The notes beneath the pieces are model-generated. The model ran no database searches. It saw only the letters and a list, made by a program, of their open reading frames with translations, and had not been told where the DNA came from. Of a stretch of DNA of 11,327 bases, positions 1-6,408 are shown piece by piece. Every line of letters starts with the position of its first letter. Position 1 is the first letter of the stretch. This DNA comes from Dehalococcoidia bacterium (GTDB taxonomy: Bacteria > Chloroflexota > Dehalococcoidia > Dehalococcoidales > RBG-16-60-22). The translations under genes and the position numbers were made by a program. The stretch is from positions 1-11,327 of the forward strand of contig JAUXAC010000029.1 in NCBI GenBank assembly GCA_030615035.1, given 5' to 3'.

Positions 1-113
1 TCCTTCTCCAGTGTTGCCCTCACGCGTATAGCATTCTTGGACCAGGCTTCTACCCTCAGGTAGACACCCTGTCTTTTTGTTTCTATAAAATCTTTTCCCA
101 TTGTAAAATCCAT
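1..113 (-). CDS. Start of a probable glycoside hydrolase family 31 (alpha-glucosidase/xylosidase-like) gene, cut by the window edge
   Basis: Only the first 37 codons are present; the gene runs off the left edge. The segment LRVEAWSKNAIRVRATLE (about residues 19-36) resembles the N-terminal mutarotase-like beta-sandwich of GH31 enzymes, where a 'VEAWG.N.IRVRAT' strand pair is typical. The ATG at 113-111 is preceded on the minus strand by GGAGGTGAGG, with suitable spacing. A second in-frame ATG at 101 is possible but has a poorer site. The gene lies 163 nt downstream of the URO-D-like gene on the same strand and is probably the last visible member of the sugar-uptake operon, so it may hydrolyse the imported glycoside. 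The catalytic domain is outside the window, so family assignment rests on one short stretch and substrate specificity cannot be judged. Confidence 0.5.
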   Translation of the reverse strand, partial: MDFTMGKDFIETKRQGVYLRVEAWSKNAIRVRATLEK

Positions 114-121
114 ACTCTACC

Positions 122-214
122 TCACCTCCAGAATTTTTGTCTATTCTTTGTAAATACAGTCATCTTATCTAAAGGCACATACACCTGAATCTCCCGACCT
201 CCCCGGTACTCTCT
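122..214 (-). pseudogene. Possible decayed fragment of a GH31 C-terminal region
   Basis: In the gap between the URO-D-like gene and the partial GH31-like gene, one minus-strand frame reads 30 codons between stops and contains GGREIQVYVPLDKMTVF. GH31 enzymes carry a similar 'GG..i.V.aPLD.iPVFvr.G' stretch after the catalytic barrel. There is no convincing start codon, and a stop lies immediately upstream at 217-215. It reads as a leftover of an earlier GH31 gene or duplication beside the intact-looking GH31 start. The match is from memory over about 17 residues, so chance similarity is possible. Confidence 0.3.
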
Positions 215-276
215 TCAAGTATTCTCCGTTAAACCGGCGTTCTATACAGGTTGCACACATTACAAAACTCCGTTCT

Positions 277-1404
277 TTAATTACTATGATGTTGAACGAT
301 TTCTACAACTTTCTTAAACTTCTCAATGGTAACATTAGGGGGGCAGGAATCGCTATTAGCCAGAACAAACCCCTTTTTGCTTGTTTTATTCAAGATTCCT
401 TTTACATACCCCTCTAAAGCTGGTATATCATATTCCTGAAATTTTACCGGGTCTATACCTCCGATAACCGATATCCCCTTCCTTGATAGCACCTTCTGGG
501 CTTCCCAGATCTCGGTGTTCCCCGTTAGGGGTGGGCATATAGATTCCAAGGCGTCCACCCGCTCTTCTGCTATTTCTGGCAGCAAGTCCTTCACATGGCC
601 ACAGGCATGATGGATCAATATCTTCCCCGCTTTGTGGAGCCTGTTGCCCCACTCAGAGAGTTCGCTGGCTATGTACTTTCTGAAAGTCTGGGGGTTTGTG
701 TTCATGGTGGATGAATCCTCCCAAGTGATGAAAGCCTCTGCCGGGCCGTTGATAGAAATCTCCACAGCCTCTCTGGCCCTCTGGTTCATGGCTTCCAACA
801 CCTCCTCTATCAACTCCGGGAAGTCATAAAGGTTATAAACCAGTTTGATTGTCCCTACAAAGTGCTCTATCAACGCCTGAAAGGGTGTTTTCCTGAACGG
901 GGAGAGCAGGGGGACAGAAAGTCCATCCTCTCCGGCTTCGGCGATCTCATCTATCACAGGCTGATAAAAGGGTTGGATAGACATATTCTCCACCAGGTAC
1001 AAAAGAGTTTTGTAGTCCTCTTTCTGTTGTATCGGATGGTGGGATACCATCCAGGTTTTTCCTGCGGGAGAATAGGTCCTCACAAGTGTAAGATCTCCCA
1101 CAGGGGTACTCCAGGTTACTTTTTTCTCTGTGCTATTTGTCTGACGGATGATCTGACAACCGGGGAAATCATCGGATACGTTATACATATCCTCTTCCAA
1201 CCCAAGAATATCAGAGTTGGTAAAGCTGGTTTGAAATCCCCTGAGGAGAGGGTCTGCGCCCAATTCTCGAAGGAAAGCAAACTGTCCATTGCCGGTGACC
1301 GAGGCTGGGGCAAAATCCCACCAGTAAGCTAAAAAGGGGGAAAACGGAACACGATCCGCCTCCCCCCCCCTTATTGCTGTGAGGAGTCTTTCTTTTGAAC
1401 GCAT
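277..1404 (-). CDS. Uroporphyrinogen decarboxylase-fold protein, MtaA/CmuA-like (probable metal- or corrinoid-dependent methyltransferase relative)
   Basis: A 375-residue protein of the URO-D superfamily (TIM barrel). The N-terminus has the family opening 'RLLTAIRGGEADRVPFSPF' (6-24). The C-terminal half has H-A-C-G at 266-269 and a lone Cys at 354 in the context SDSCPPNV. This H-x-C...C layout matches the zinc site of MtaA/CmuA/MtbA-type methylcobamide methyltransferases, not true HemE, which uses N-terminal arginines and no zinc. The ATG follows a strong GGGAGGGG site, 14 nt after the permease stop, so it is co-transcribed with the sugar transporter. URO-D-fold proteins of unknown role are often seen beside sugar ABC genes; heme synthesis is unlikely here. 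The true substrate is unknown. A run of nine G residues lies in codons 13-15 (plus-strand C tract 1362-1370). Confidence 0.85.
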   Translation of the reverse strand: MRSKERLLTAIRGGEADRVPFSPFLAYWWDFAPASVTGNGQFAFLRELGADPLLRGFQTSFTNSDILGLEEDMYNVSDDFPGCQIIRQTNSTEKKVTWSTPVGDLTLVRTYSPAGKTWMVSHHPIQQKEDYKTLLYLVENMSIQPFYQPVIDEIAEAGEDGLSVPLLSPFRKTPFQALIEHFVGTIKLVYNLYDFPELIEEVLEAMNQRAREAVEISINGPAEAFITWEDSSTMNTNPQTFRKYIASELSEWGNRLHKAGKILIHHACGHVKDLLPEIAEERVDALESICPPLTGNTEIWEAQKVLSRKGISVIGGIDPVKFQEYDIPALEGYVKGILNKTSKKGFVLANSDSCPPNVTIEKFKKVVEIVQHHSN

Positions 1405-1418
1405 AGCCTTGCCCCTCC

Positions 1419-2414
1419 CTAGTATTTAGCGCGCTTGTATGTGCGATGCATAATCAGTGACAGGACAATGATCAATCCAAAGAAGACTTGGGTCCAAAAT
1501 CCTGTGAACCCGATGGCAATGATTCCGGTTTCTATAAAAGCGATATCCAGGGCGCCTATAAAACCTCCCAAGATAGTTCCAACTCCACCCCAGGTGGGTG
1601 TTCCACCGATGAAGACGCTAGCTAGTACGAGCAGCAGGTAACCGGCACCGGCTGTGGGGTAGAAGGTGTAAAGGATCAAAGTGGAGAAAACACCGGCTAT
1701 GGAGGCTCCGATTCCTAGGTAGATATAAGCCAGGGTCTTAATCCAGTCAACCCGGATTCCCATCTCCCGGGAGCTGTCCTGGTTATCTCCGATACACCGG
1801 ATGTGGCCTCCAAATCTATGGCGGCTGTAGAGCAACCACCCGATGAAGGTAAAAAGGAGGGCCCATATCATCTGGATGGGGAGTGCGCCCAATCTACCAA
1901 CTAAGACTTTATAGAAGGGGGTACCCATCAGCTGAACCACTGAGATGCCGTATCCCGCACGTCCCACGTGTATAATTCCTCTGAGCAGGAAGTTCATACC
2001 CAGGGTGGTAATCAGGGGAGAAAGACCAACCGTTGTGACCAAAAGACCGTTGGCTATTCCACAAGCCACTCCGGTCAGTAAGGCAGCCATCAGACCAATC
2101 ACCGGGGAAAGGCCGGCAGCAACACTTGCGGCGAAGACCCAGGCACCCATACCGAAGACAGAGGGAAATGACAGATCAATCTGTCCGGAGGATATGATAA
2201 ATACCAGAGGAATTGACATGAAGACAATGAGCGGCAGAGAGACAAATACCGCTGTGTAGATGCGAAAATCCAAGAAGACATCCGGTTTGGCAATCATAAA
2301 GATCGCCATCATAGCGATGAAAAAAACAGCCGCCCGGAAGGGCATCATATTGTCCTTTATGACTCCGACAAGAAATGAAACAACTGAGTTGTTTTTAATA
2401 GTAAGCTTATTCAC
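1419..2414 (-). CDS. Sugar ABC transporter permease, RbsC/BPD_transp_2 family
   Basis: A 331-residue polytopic membrane protein with roughly eight to ten hydrophobic segments. Family signatures include SSGQIDLSFPS (75-85; usually GGIDLSVGS), the cytoplasmic coupling region GIANGLLVTTVGLSPLITTLG (119-139), the 'GDNQDSSREMGIRV' loop (209-222) and VFIGGTPTWGGVGT (267-280). It should form the dimeric inner-membrane channel of a CUT2-type (ribose/xylose/galactose-like) importer. The start is GTG at 2414-2412, sharing one base with the TAG stop of the ATPase gene (sequence TAGTG), which suggests translational coupling. The URO-D-like gene begins 14 nt after its stop. Length is normal for the family. 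The sugar cannot be read from the sequence. Confidence 0.93.
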   Translation of the reverse strand: MNKLTIKNNSVVSFLVGVIKDNMMPFRAAVFFIAMMAIFMIAKPDVFLDFRIYTAVFVSLPLIVFMSIPLVFIISSGQIDLSFPSVFGMGAWVFAASVAAGLSPVIGLMAALLTGVACGIANGLLVTTVGLSPLITTLGMNFLLRGIIHVGRAGYGISVVQLMGTPFYKVLVGRLGALPIQMIWALLFTFIGWLLYSRHRFGGHIRCIGDNQDSSREMGIRVDWIKTLAYIYLGIGASIAGVFSTLILYTFYPTAGAGYLLLVLASVFIGGTPTWGGVGTILGGFIGALDIAFIETGIIAIGFTGFWTQVFFGLIIVLSLIMHRTYKRAKY

Positions 2415-3208
2415 TAGATATTAGATTTTCCCTTTTTCACTGGCACTGTCATCTCCTGTGTGTGGGCACTGTGGGCTATCTCCTGCATACTGTCTATCAG
2501 TTGCTGGGCACTGATGTCTTTCTTTTCTATGTTCAATACATTCCGACCCCGATCAAGGACCACAAAGCGATCTGCGGTATTGAAGGCCTGGTAAATGTTA
2601 TGGCAGATAAGGATACAGGATAATCCCCCTTTTTTTACCTTATCGATAAAGTTATAAACTTTTTCGCATTCGCTTAATGAGAGAGCTGTTACAGGTTCAT
2701 CAAGGATCACGAGGCGGGCCTTGAAGTAGAGGGCTCTGGCGATGGCAACCCCCTGAAGTTCTCCCCCGGAAAGGGTTAAGAGCGGAGTTTTAGCGGTGAA
2801 TGCCTGTGAGGTAAGACCAATCTCTCTCATCAGGTTACCTGCTTCTTCATACTGCTTCTTCAAATTTATAAATCCCATAGACATAGACCCGCTTAATTCT
2901 CTTCCCATAAATATATTTGAAGCGATACTCTGCTGTTCTGCCAGAGCCCTGTCCTGATAGACTGTTTCAATCCCTTTGGAACGAGCACTTTGGACATCCC
3001 ACTTTGTCATCAATTTTCCATCGAAGTAGATTTCGCCGGAAGAGGGGGCATAAACACCGGAGATAATCTTGGCGAGGGTACTTTTTCCGGCACCATTATC
3101 CCCGAGAAGAGCCAGAACTTCAGGCTGTTTCACTTCGAGGTTAACCCCGTCGAGGGCATGAACCTTTCCAAAGAACTTCTTTATATTCTTTAATTCGAGT
3201 AATGCCAC
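2414..3208 (-). CDS. Sugar ABC transporter ATP-binding protein (single nucleotide-binding domain)
   Basis: A 264-residue ABC ATPase that drives import with the adjacent permease. All core motifs are present: Walker A GDNGAGKST (36-44), Q-loop around Q85, signature LSGGE (146-150), Walker B LVILDEP (166-172) and switch histidine H203. The RbsA/XylG-type ATPases of CUT2 importers usually have two fused domains (about 500 aa). This one has a single domain, like FrcA-type subunits, so it probably works as a homodimer. The start is GTG with AAGGAG eight bases upstream; the gene begins 39 nt after the binding-protein stop and overlaps the permease start by one base. The C-terminal ~20 residues beyond the fold are polar and basic. 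Confidence 0.94.
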   Translation of the reverse strand: MALLELKNIKKFFGKVHALDGVNLEVKQPEVLALLGDNGAGKSTLAKIISGVYAPSSGEIYFDGKLMTKWDVQSARSKGIETVYQDRALAEQQSIASNIFMGRELSGSMSMGFINLKKQYEEAGNLMREIGLTSQAFTAKTPLLTLSGGELQGVAIARALYFKARLVILDEPVTALSLSECEKVYNFIDKVKKGGLSCILICHNIYQAFNTADRFVVLDRGRNVLNIEKKDISAQQLIDSMQEIAHSAHTQEMTVPVKKGKSNI

Positions 3209-3247
3209 AAATGGCTCTCCTTATCTGCCATAACTGTTTCTCCTTAT

Positions 3248-4267
3248 CTATCTGACTCCTAACTCGACAAGCTCGGCAACAGCTGCGAAAGTGGTTTCAT
3301 CAACAAATCCCTTACTGGTGTCGACATTCAATGGTGCCAGCTCATATTTGACGGCTAGAGCAATGCTCAAGATGGGTATATATCCCTGCAGGAAGGGCTG
3401 CTGGTCAGAGGTGAGCTGTACCCATCCCTGTTCGAAGTTCAGGGTAACCTCGGGGCTTAGATCATAACCAAAGTTGATGATTTCACCGGGTTCTCTTCCT
3501 ACAGCTTCCATGTAAAGACCGGCCGCACCAAGCGCCTGTCCACCAGTGTAACAGATAGCTTTTACTTCAGGAAGAGCCAGGACAGCTGCACTATAGGTAG
3601 GAAGAGCCAGACTGGGGTCGGCGGCCCATTCTGGGAGGCTTTTAATTCTTGTTACAATGATTCCTGCTGCTTCGAATGCAACAGCTGTTGCCTCTTCTCT
3701 GATGTACCGTCCGGGATCTCCCCAGGCACCGTAAACGATTGCATAATCGCCGCTTTTCAGCCCATACTTACGGATAACTTCCTCACCAAGGGCTCTTCCT
3801 TGAACTGTCAGGTCAGCACCAACGTACCCACCACCATACTTGGCACGAACCAGAGGAACATCTACGTTCTGATACATCATGACAATTCCAGCCTCACTGG
3901 CTTCTTTTGCCAAGGGCATAATAGCATCATCACCGGCATGACCCATCATGGCTATACCATCGGGCCTTTTGGCAATGGCTTCTCGCAACTGGGAAATCAT
4001 CTTCTCCATTGCCCATCCGGAGAATACATATTCTACCTGAGCACCAGTATCGGCAGCCGCCTGCAGGGCACCGTTATAGACGACTGTGGAGAATAAATCA
4101 CCCGGGTCACCACCTACGAAGAAGATAATCTCCACATCAGAAGCCCATTTTTCCTCCTCCTCCTCTTCTTCTTCTTGCTCTACTACCTCTGCTTCACCAC
4201 AAGAGGCGAGCACTAAAGATGCCACCAGTAAGAAACTCAAACCCACCCATAAAATCTTCCGTTTCAT
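3248..4267 (-). CDS. Sugar ABC transporter substrate-binding lipoprotein (periplasmic-binding protein 4-like)
   Basis: A 339-residue exported solute-binding protein. The N-terminus has KRK, a hydrophobic core and a lipobox L-A-S-C (20-23), so Cys23 should be lipidated and the protein anchored at the outer face of the cytoplasmic membrane. An acidic linker follows, with eight consecutive Glu at 32-39, a style common in Dehalococcoidia binding proteins. The mature part (about 45-335) has the two-lobe sugar-binding fold, with features such as GGDPGDLFSTVVYNGALQAA, KRPDGIAMMGH and GYDLSPE. An AAGGAG site precedes the ATG. It is the first gene of the operon, with its promoter about 365 nt upstream. 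The ligand is probably a sugar or a related small molecule; autoinducer-2-like ligands cannot be excluded. Confidence 0.92.
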   Translation of the reverse strand: MKRKILWVGLSFLLVASLVLASCGEAEVVEQEEEEEEEEKWASDVEIIFFVGGDPGDLFSTVVYNGALQAAADTGAQVEYVFSGWAMEKMISQLREAIAKRPDGIAMMGHAGDDAIMPLAKEASEAGIVMMYQNVDVPLVRAKYGGGYVGADLTVQGRALGEEVIRKYGLKSGDYAIVYGAWGDPGRYIREEATAVAFEAAGIIVTRIKSLPEWAADPSLALPTYSAAVLALPEVKAICYTGGQALGAAGLYMEAVGREPGEIINFGYDLSPEVTLNFEQGWVQLTSDQQPFLQGYIPILSIALAVKYELAPLNVDTSKGFVDETTFAAVAELVELGVR

Positions 4268-4639
4268 TCTTTTCTCCTTATTTTGGTATTACTCCTCCAC
4301 CACTACCTCACCTAAGCTTTGCTCCATAGGCATCAACCTCCTTGGGGGACAGTGCTGACCCCGATTACAGTCATGGCGCCACACGGGACGGGAAATGAAC
4401 AGAGGGGAATCTTAAAAACCCTGACCATGATTTCCCGAGCACCCTGCCGTTTTATTTCTTACCCGCATGCTCACCTGTTTTCACCTTTTATCCTCTGGCG
4501 GACCCTGTCGCTAAGCCCGATTACCCCCAAGGCTCCGGCCACTGCTATCACTTAGCAGTTACTAGCGCCCTTCATCCCACAACATGTTATCTCTCCAGCC
4601 GTATATTGTTGCTACTGTTATTTCACATGTTGGAACTGG
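4268..4639 (-). promoter_or_regulatory. Long 5' leader of the sugar operon with dyad symmetries
   Basis: About 370 nt lie between the predicted promoter and the binding-protein gene with no convincing protein gene. It contains an inverted repeat with perfect 7-bp arms (ACTGCTA 4541-4547, TAGCAGT 4553-4559, 5-nt loop). It also has an imperfect 18-bp dyad GGGGACAGTGCTGACCCC (4345-4362) directly upstream of the leader-peptide ribosome site. These may be repressor operators or RNA hairpins. No known riboswitch class was recognised. A 26-codon GTG frame (4471-4551, minus) reads hydrophobic then basic (VIAVAGALGVIGLSDRVRQR), possibly a gene remnant. Confidence 0.35.
4289..4333 (-). CDS. Possible leader peptide (12-14 aa) ahead of the sugar transporter operon
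   Basis: A very short reading frame lies in the operon leader: MPMEQSLGEVVVEE, ending 21 nt before the binding-protein ATG. A perfect AAGGAGG (plus-strand CCTCCTT, 4337-4343) sits 3 nt before the first ATG and 9 nt before the second (4327-4325), so the second is the better start (12 aa). The sequence has no obvious run of regulatory codons. It could be a translated leader controlling access to the next ribosome site, or the Shine-Dalgarno match could be incidental. Confidence 0.3.
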   Translation of the reverse strand: MPMEQSLGEVVVEE

Positions 4640-4668
4640 AGTTTAGTCCTATCTTGAGAGTTTGTCAA
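4640..4668 (-). promoter_or_regulatory. Sigma-70-type promoter for the sugar transporter operon
   Basis: On the minus strand there is a perfect -35 box TTGACA (plus coordinates 4663-4668), a 17-bp spacer, and -10 box TAAACT (4640-4645, four of six consensus positions). Transcription would start near 4632 and give a leader of about 365 nt before the binding-protein ATG. It points towards the operon and lies just outside the left 19-bp palindrome of the neighbouring island. Confidence 0.5.
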
Positions 4669-4713
4669 TACGTTAAAAAGGAACGTTTTTATAGTGCTTA
4701 AGAGGTCATTAAA

Positions 4714-4732
4714 AGACTATGGCTATAGTCTA
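4714..4732. repeat. 19-bp palindromic repeat, left copy
   Basis: AGACTATGGCTATAGTCTA: perfect 7-bp arms AGACTAT/ATAGTCT around GGCT. It matches 17 of 19 bases of the copy at 6296-6314, in the same orientation. The pair brackets the methyltransferase-like and XRE genes. A CATT/AATG pairing outside a 3-nt bulge (4707-4735) could extend the stem. In the minus direction it is followed by TTTT, so a weak terminator for the methyltransferase-like gene is an alternative reading. Confidence 0.6.
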
Positions 4733-4773
4733 ATGCAACGATAATATTAATGACATATCGGCTATGCGGCTAT

Positions 4774-5652
4774 CTACACATGCCTTGCTATGGTTAGAAT
4801 ATGTTCCTTCGTAAATCTTTTTAGCGTGACAGTGAAATCCGGTAGCAATTCAGTCATGTAGGTTCTTATCTTGGTAGTGGGAAATTTTAACCAATGATTA
4901 AGACCCTTATATCTATAATACTTATACTTCGGAACGTGGTATCCTTTATGCTCAGCGTATTCTAATATTATCCCTTCTAACTCGGACGCCTCTTCGCAAT
5001 ATGTTATTACCCCCTTTTTATTGCAGTATGAGGACAACGCACTTAGTAGTACTATCAATTGTGGTTTGGCAGGCATAAGAGTGCCCATGTGGTGACAGAC
5101 AATTCTATCCGCGAAAGCTAGACCAAAGACTTCCTGTATGTCTGGTGCGCCTCTCGCATCAAAACCAACAAGACCTGATGGTTTAGCGTCCTGTTCGGTT
5201 CTCAACCAAGTCGAATTAGGAGGAATGATCCCGGCACGCTGGATATCCAACACATCGGAAGCTCTTCTCCCATCTTCGGTATAATAGTGCTCTGCTATCC
5301 CTTTCAACAGGTGTGGAGTCACTGCATCAGGCTCGGCTACCAGTACCTTATTGTATACCTCGGCGAGTAAAAAACACTCCATTCCCATTTCTGGACCGAT
5401 ATCTAGAACACAGTCGTTTGGCTGAATCTCTATGCAATTTATTAGTTTGTGACGAACCTCATGTCCCCCGTATGCCGACAAATAATCTACAAGCTGCGAC
5501 AAGGTCTCTTCCGGGGTTTTCTTTATATATTCAATGCCAAATCTATCAAAATATACTTTTGCCAATTCCCAGTCTTTAATTATTGCGAACAGGTACTTAT
5601 CAAAAAACCCTTGTTTTGTGGGTAGAGCCTTTTTCCCCCTTTCCTTCCCCAT
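4774..5652 (-). CDS. SAM-methyltransferase-like protein of unknown function
   Basis: A 292-residue soluble protein not recognised as a named family. Residues 81-91 (CVLDIGPEMGM) look like class I methyltransferase motif I (VLDIGxGxG), although the central Gly-x-Gly is altered to P-E-M-G. The acidic residue after strand 2 is present in KVLVAEPDA (E107). Further on are DRIVCHHMG (182-190) and GVITYCEEA (214-222), which could be strands 4 and 5. The C-terminus is rich in Tyr and Lys (KYKYYRYKG, 242-250). The chosen ATG (5652) has GAGG nine bases upstream; GTG (5667) or TTG (5670) starts would add up to six residues and have AAGGA nearby. It is divergent from the XRE gene, with about 165 bp between their starts. 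A small-molecule or sugar methyltransferase is a guess only. Confidence 0.65.
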   Translation of the reverse strand: MGKERGKKALPTKQGFFDKYLFAIIKDWELAKVYFDRFGIEYIKKTPEETLSQLVDYLSAYGGHEVRHKLINCIEIQPNDCVLDIGPEMGMECFLLAEVYNKVLVAEPDAVTPHLLKGIAEHYYTEDGRRASDVLDIQRAGIIPPNSTWLRTEQDAKPSGLVGFDARGAPDIQEVFGLAFADRIVCHHMGTLMPAKPQLIVLLSALSSYCNKKGVITYCEEASELEGIILEYAEHKGYHVPKYKYYRYKGLNHWLKFPTTKIRTYMTELLPDFTVTLKRFTKEHILTIARHV

Positions 5653-5796
5653 TACCACTGACCTCACCAACTATTCCTTCTTGCTTTATTGGCACAACGC
5701 CGACAGTTGCTTTGAGATTGGCAAAATTTACCATAACCACGCGAATAATTCAACTAGCAGTTGTCTATTTGCTCACCTATGCTTCTGGTTGTTAGT

Positions 5797-5809
5797 CTTT
5801 GTAACAAAG
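5797..5809. promoter_or_regulatory. 13-bp palindrome at the XRE gene start, possible autoregulatory operator
   Basis: CTTTGT-A-ACAAAG is a perfect inverted repeat ending nine bases before the XRE ATG and overlapping its ribosome site (AAAGGG). It lies in the divergent intergenic region. A TTAGTCT half-site of the island's 19-bp palindrome overlaps its left end (5792-5798). Autorepression by the encoded XRE protein is plausible but unproven. Confidence 0.4.
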
Positions 5810-5818
5810 GGTATATTG

Positions 5819-6139
5819 ATGAGTTTAGGCAAAAGAATAAGGGAAAGAAGGCAGGAGTTAAAGCTTACTCAAGAAGAGCTGGCTCGAGCTCTCGGTCTAA
5901 CGCCGCAGCACATTTCGGGGATTGAGCAAGATAAGCGGAGTCCTTCGTTATCATCGCTCGCCAAACTGGCAGAGGAGTTAGGTATTACGGTTGATTACCT
6001 AGTAACTGGAAAAGAGAGCGTGATAGTAGATTCGATACCGGCGATTAAAGCCGATAAAAAGTTATCTCTTGAAACAAAAAAAGCTCTCGTGACCTTAGTC
6101 AAAGAGTTACATGAAATCCATGGGGGTAGCGGGAGATAG
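5819..6139 (+). CDS. XRE/Cro-family transcriptional regulator (106 aa)
   Basis: The protein has a Cro/C1-type helix-turn-helix in the N-terminal half: LGKRIRERRQELKLTQEELA (3-22) then LGLTPQHISGIEQDKRSPS (25-43) and LAKLAEELGITVDYLVTG (47-64). This is a textbook HTH_3 fold with the recognition helix around PQHISGIE. The remaining ~40 residues are Lys-rich and probably helical, perhaps for dimerisation. The frame is open upstream to 5534, but that stretch is non-coding in character and antisense to the neighbour. The ATG at 5819 starts the conserved domain and has AAAGGG upstream. It is probably a local repressor of itself and of the divergent methyltransferase-like gene. Confidence 0.9.
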   Translation: MSLGKRIRERRQELKLTQEELARALGLTPQHISGIEQDKRSPSLSSLAKLAEELGITVDYLVTGKESVIVDSIPAIKADKKLSLETKKALVTLVKELHEIHGGSGR

Positions 6140-6408
6140 GGGATTTACTCATTAGCTTCACTTACCGAGTCACCATAGTCTGAATTCGACGCCTCAACTT
6201 AAGAGACTAACCACTTTTAGCATAGGCAGATTTTTATTACTTTCAGATGAACCCACATATGTATGGCCTATGCACTTCTCCTAGAAGTATATAGTAGACT
6301 ATGTGTATAGTCTACTGATCTACTCAATTCCTTTTAAATTTGATAAAATCGGCCTAACAAATGGGCTAGTTAAAGCAGTCCGAGATTTTAAGCCTGCCAA
6401 GTTCCTCA
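6140..6408. other. Intergenic region between the convergent XRE and integrase genes
   Basis: No protein or RNA gene is evident in these 269 bases. It holds the right 19-bp palindrome (6296-6314), a short hairpin CTTCT/AGAAG with a 3-nt loop near 6276-6288, and two further half-sites related to the palindrome: ATAGTCT (6175-6181) and AGACTAA (6204-6210). A recombination site for the adjacent integrase could lie here. Confidence 0.5.
6293..6316. repeat. 19-bp palindromic repeat, right copy, with arms extended to 10 bp
   Basis: AGTAGACTAT / ATAGTCTACT arms of 10 bp are perfectly complementary around GTGT. The inner 19 bases (6296-6314) match the copy at 4714-4732 except for two loop bases. It lies 93 bp beyond the 3' end of the integrase gene, where attachment sites are often found, and between convergent genes. 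The stem is AT-rich and lacks a T-run on either side, so it is not a convincing terminator. Confidence 0.6.

Noticed and set aside
862..1332. Plus-strand 156-codon open frame
   Set aside because: Lies wholly antisense to the well-supported URO-D-like gene, with no family features or ribosome site.
4148..4180. GAG/GAA-rich microsatellite in the binding-protein gene as a phase-variable tract
   Set aside because: It is in triplets, so length change only alters the poly-Glu linker and keeps the frame.
4471..4551. 26-codon minus-strand peptide (hydrophobic then basic)
   Set aside because: Begins right after a stop with no clear ribosome site; could be a remnant of a membrane protein but too short to support.
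5534..5818. N-terminal extension of the XRE gene
   Set aside because: The frame is open, but it lies antisense to the methyltransferase-like gene and through the divergent control region; the HTH domain starts at the ATG at 5819.
6293..6316. Bidirectional intrinsic terminator between the XRE and integrase genes
   Set aside because: The stem is AT-rich and no T-run follows on either strand; its near-identical copy at 4714 favours a protein-binding or recombination site.
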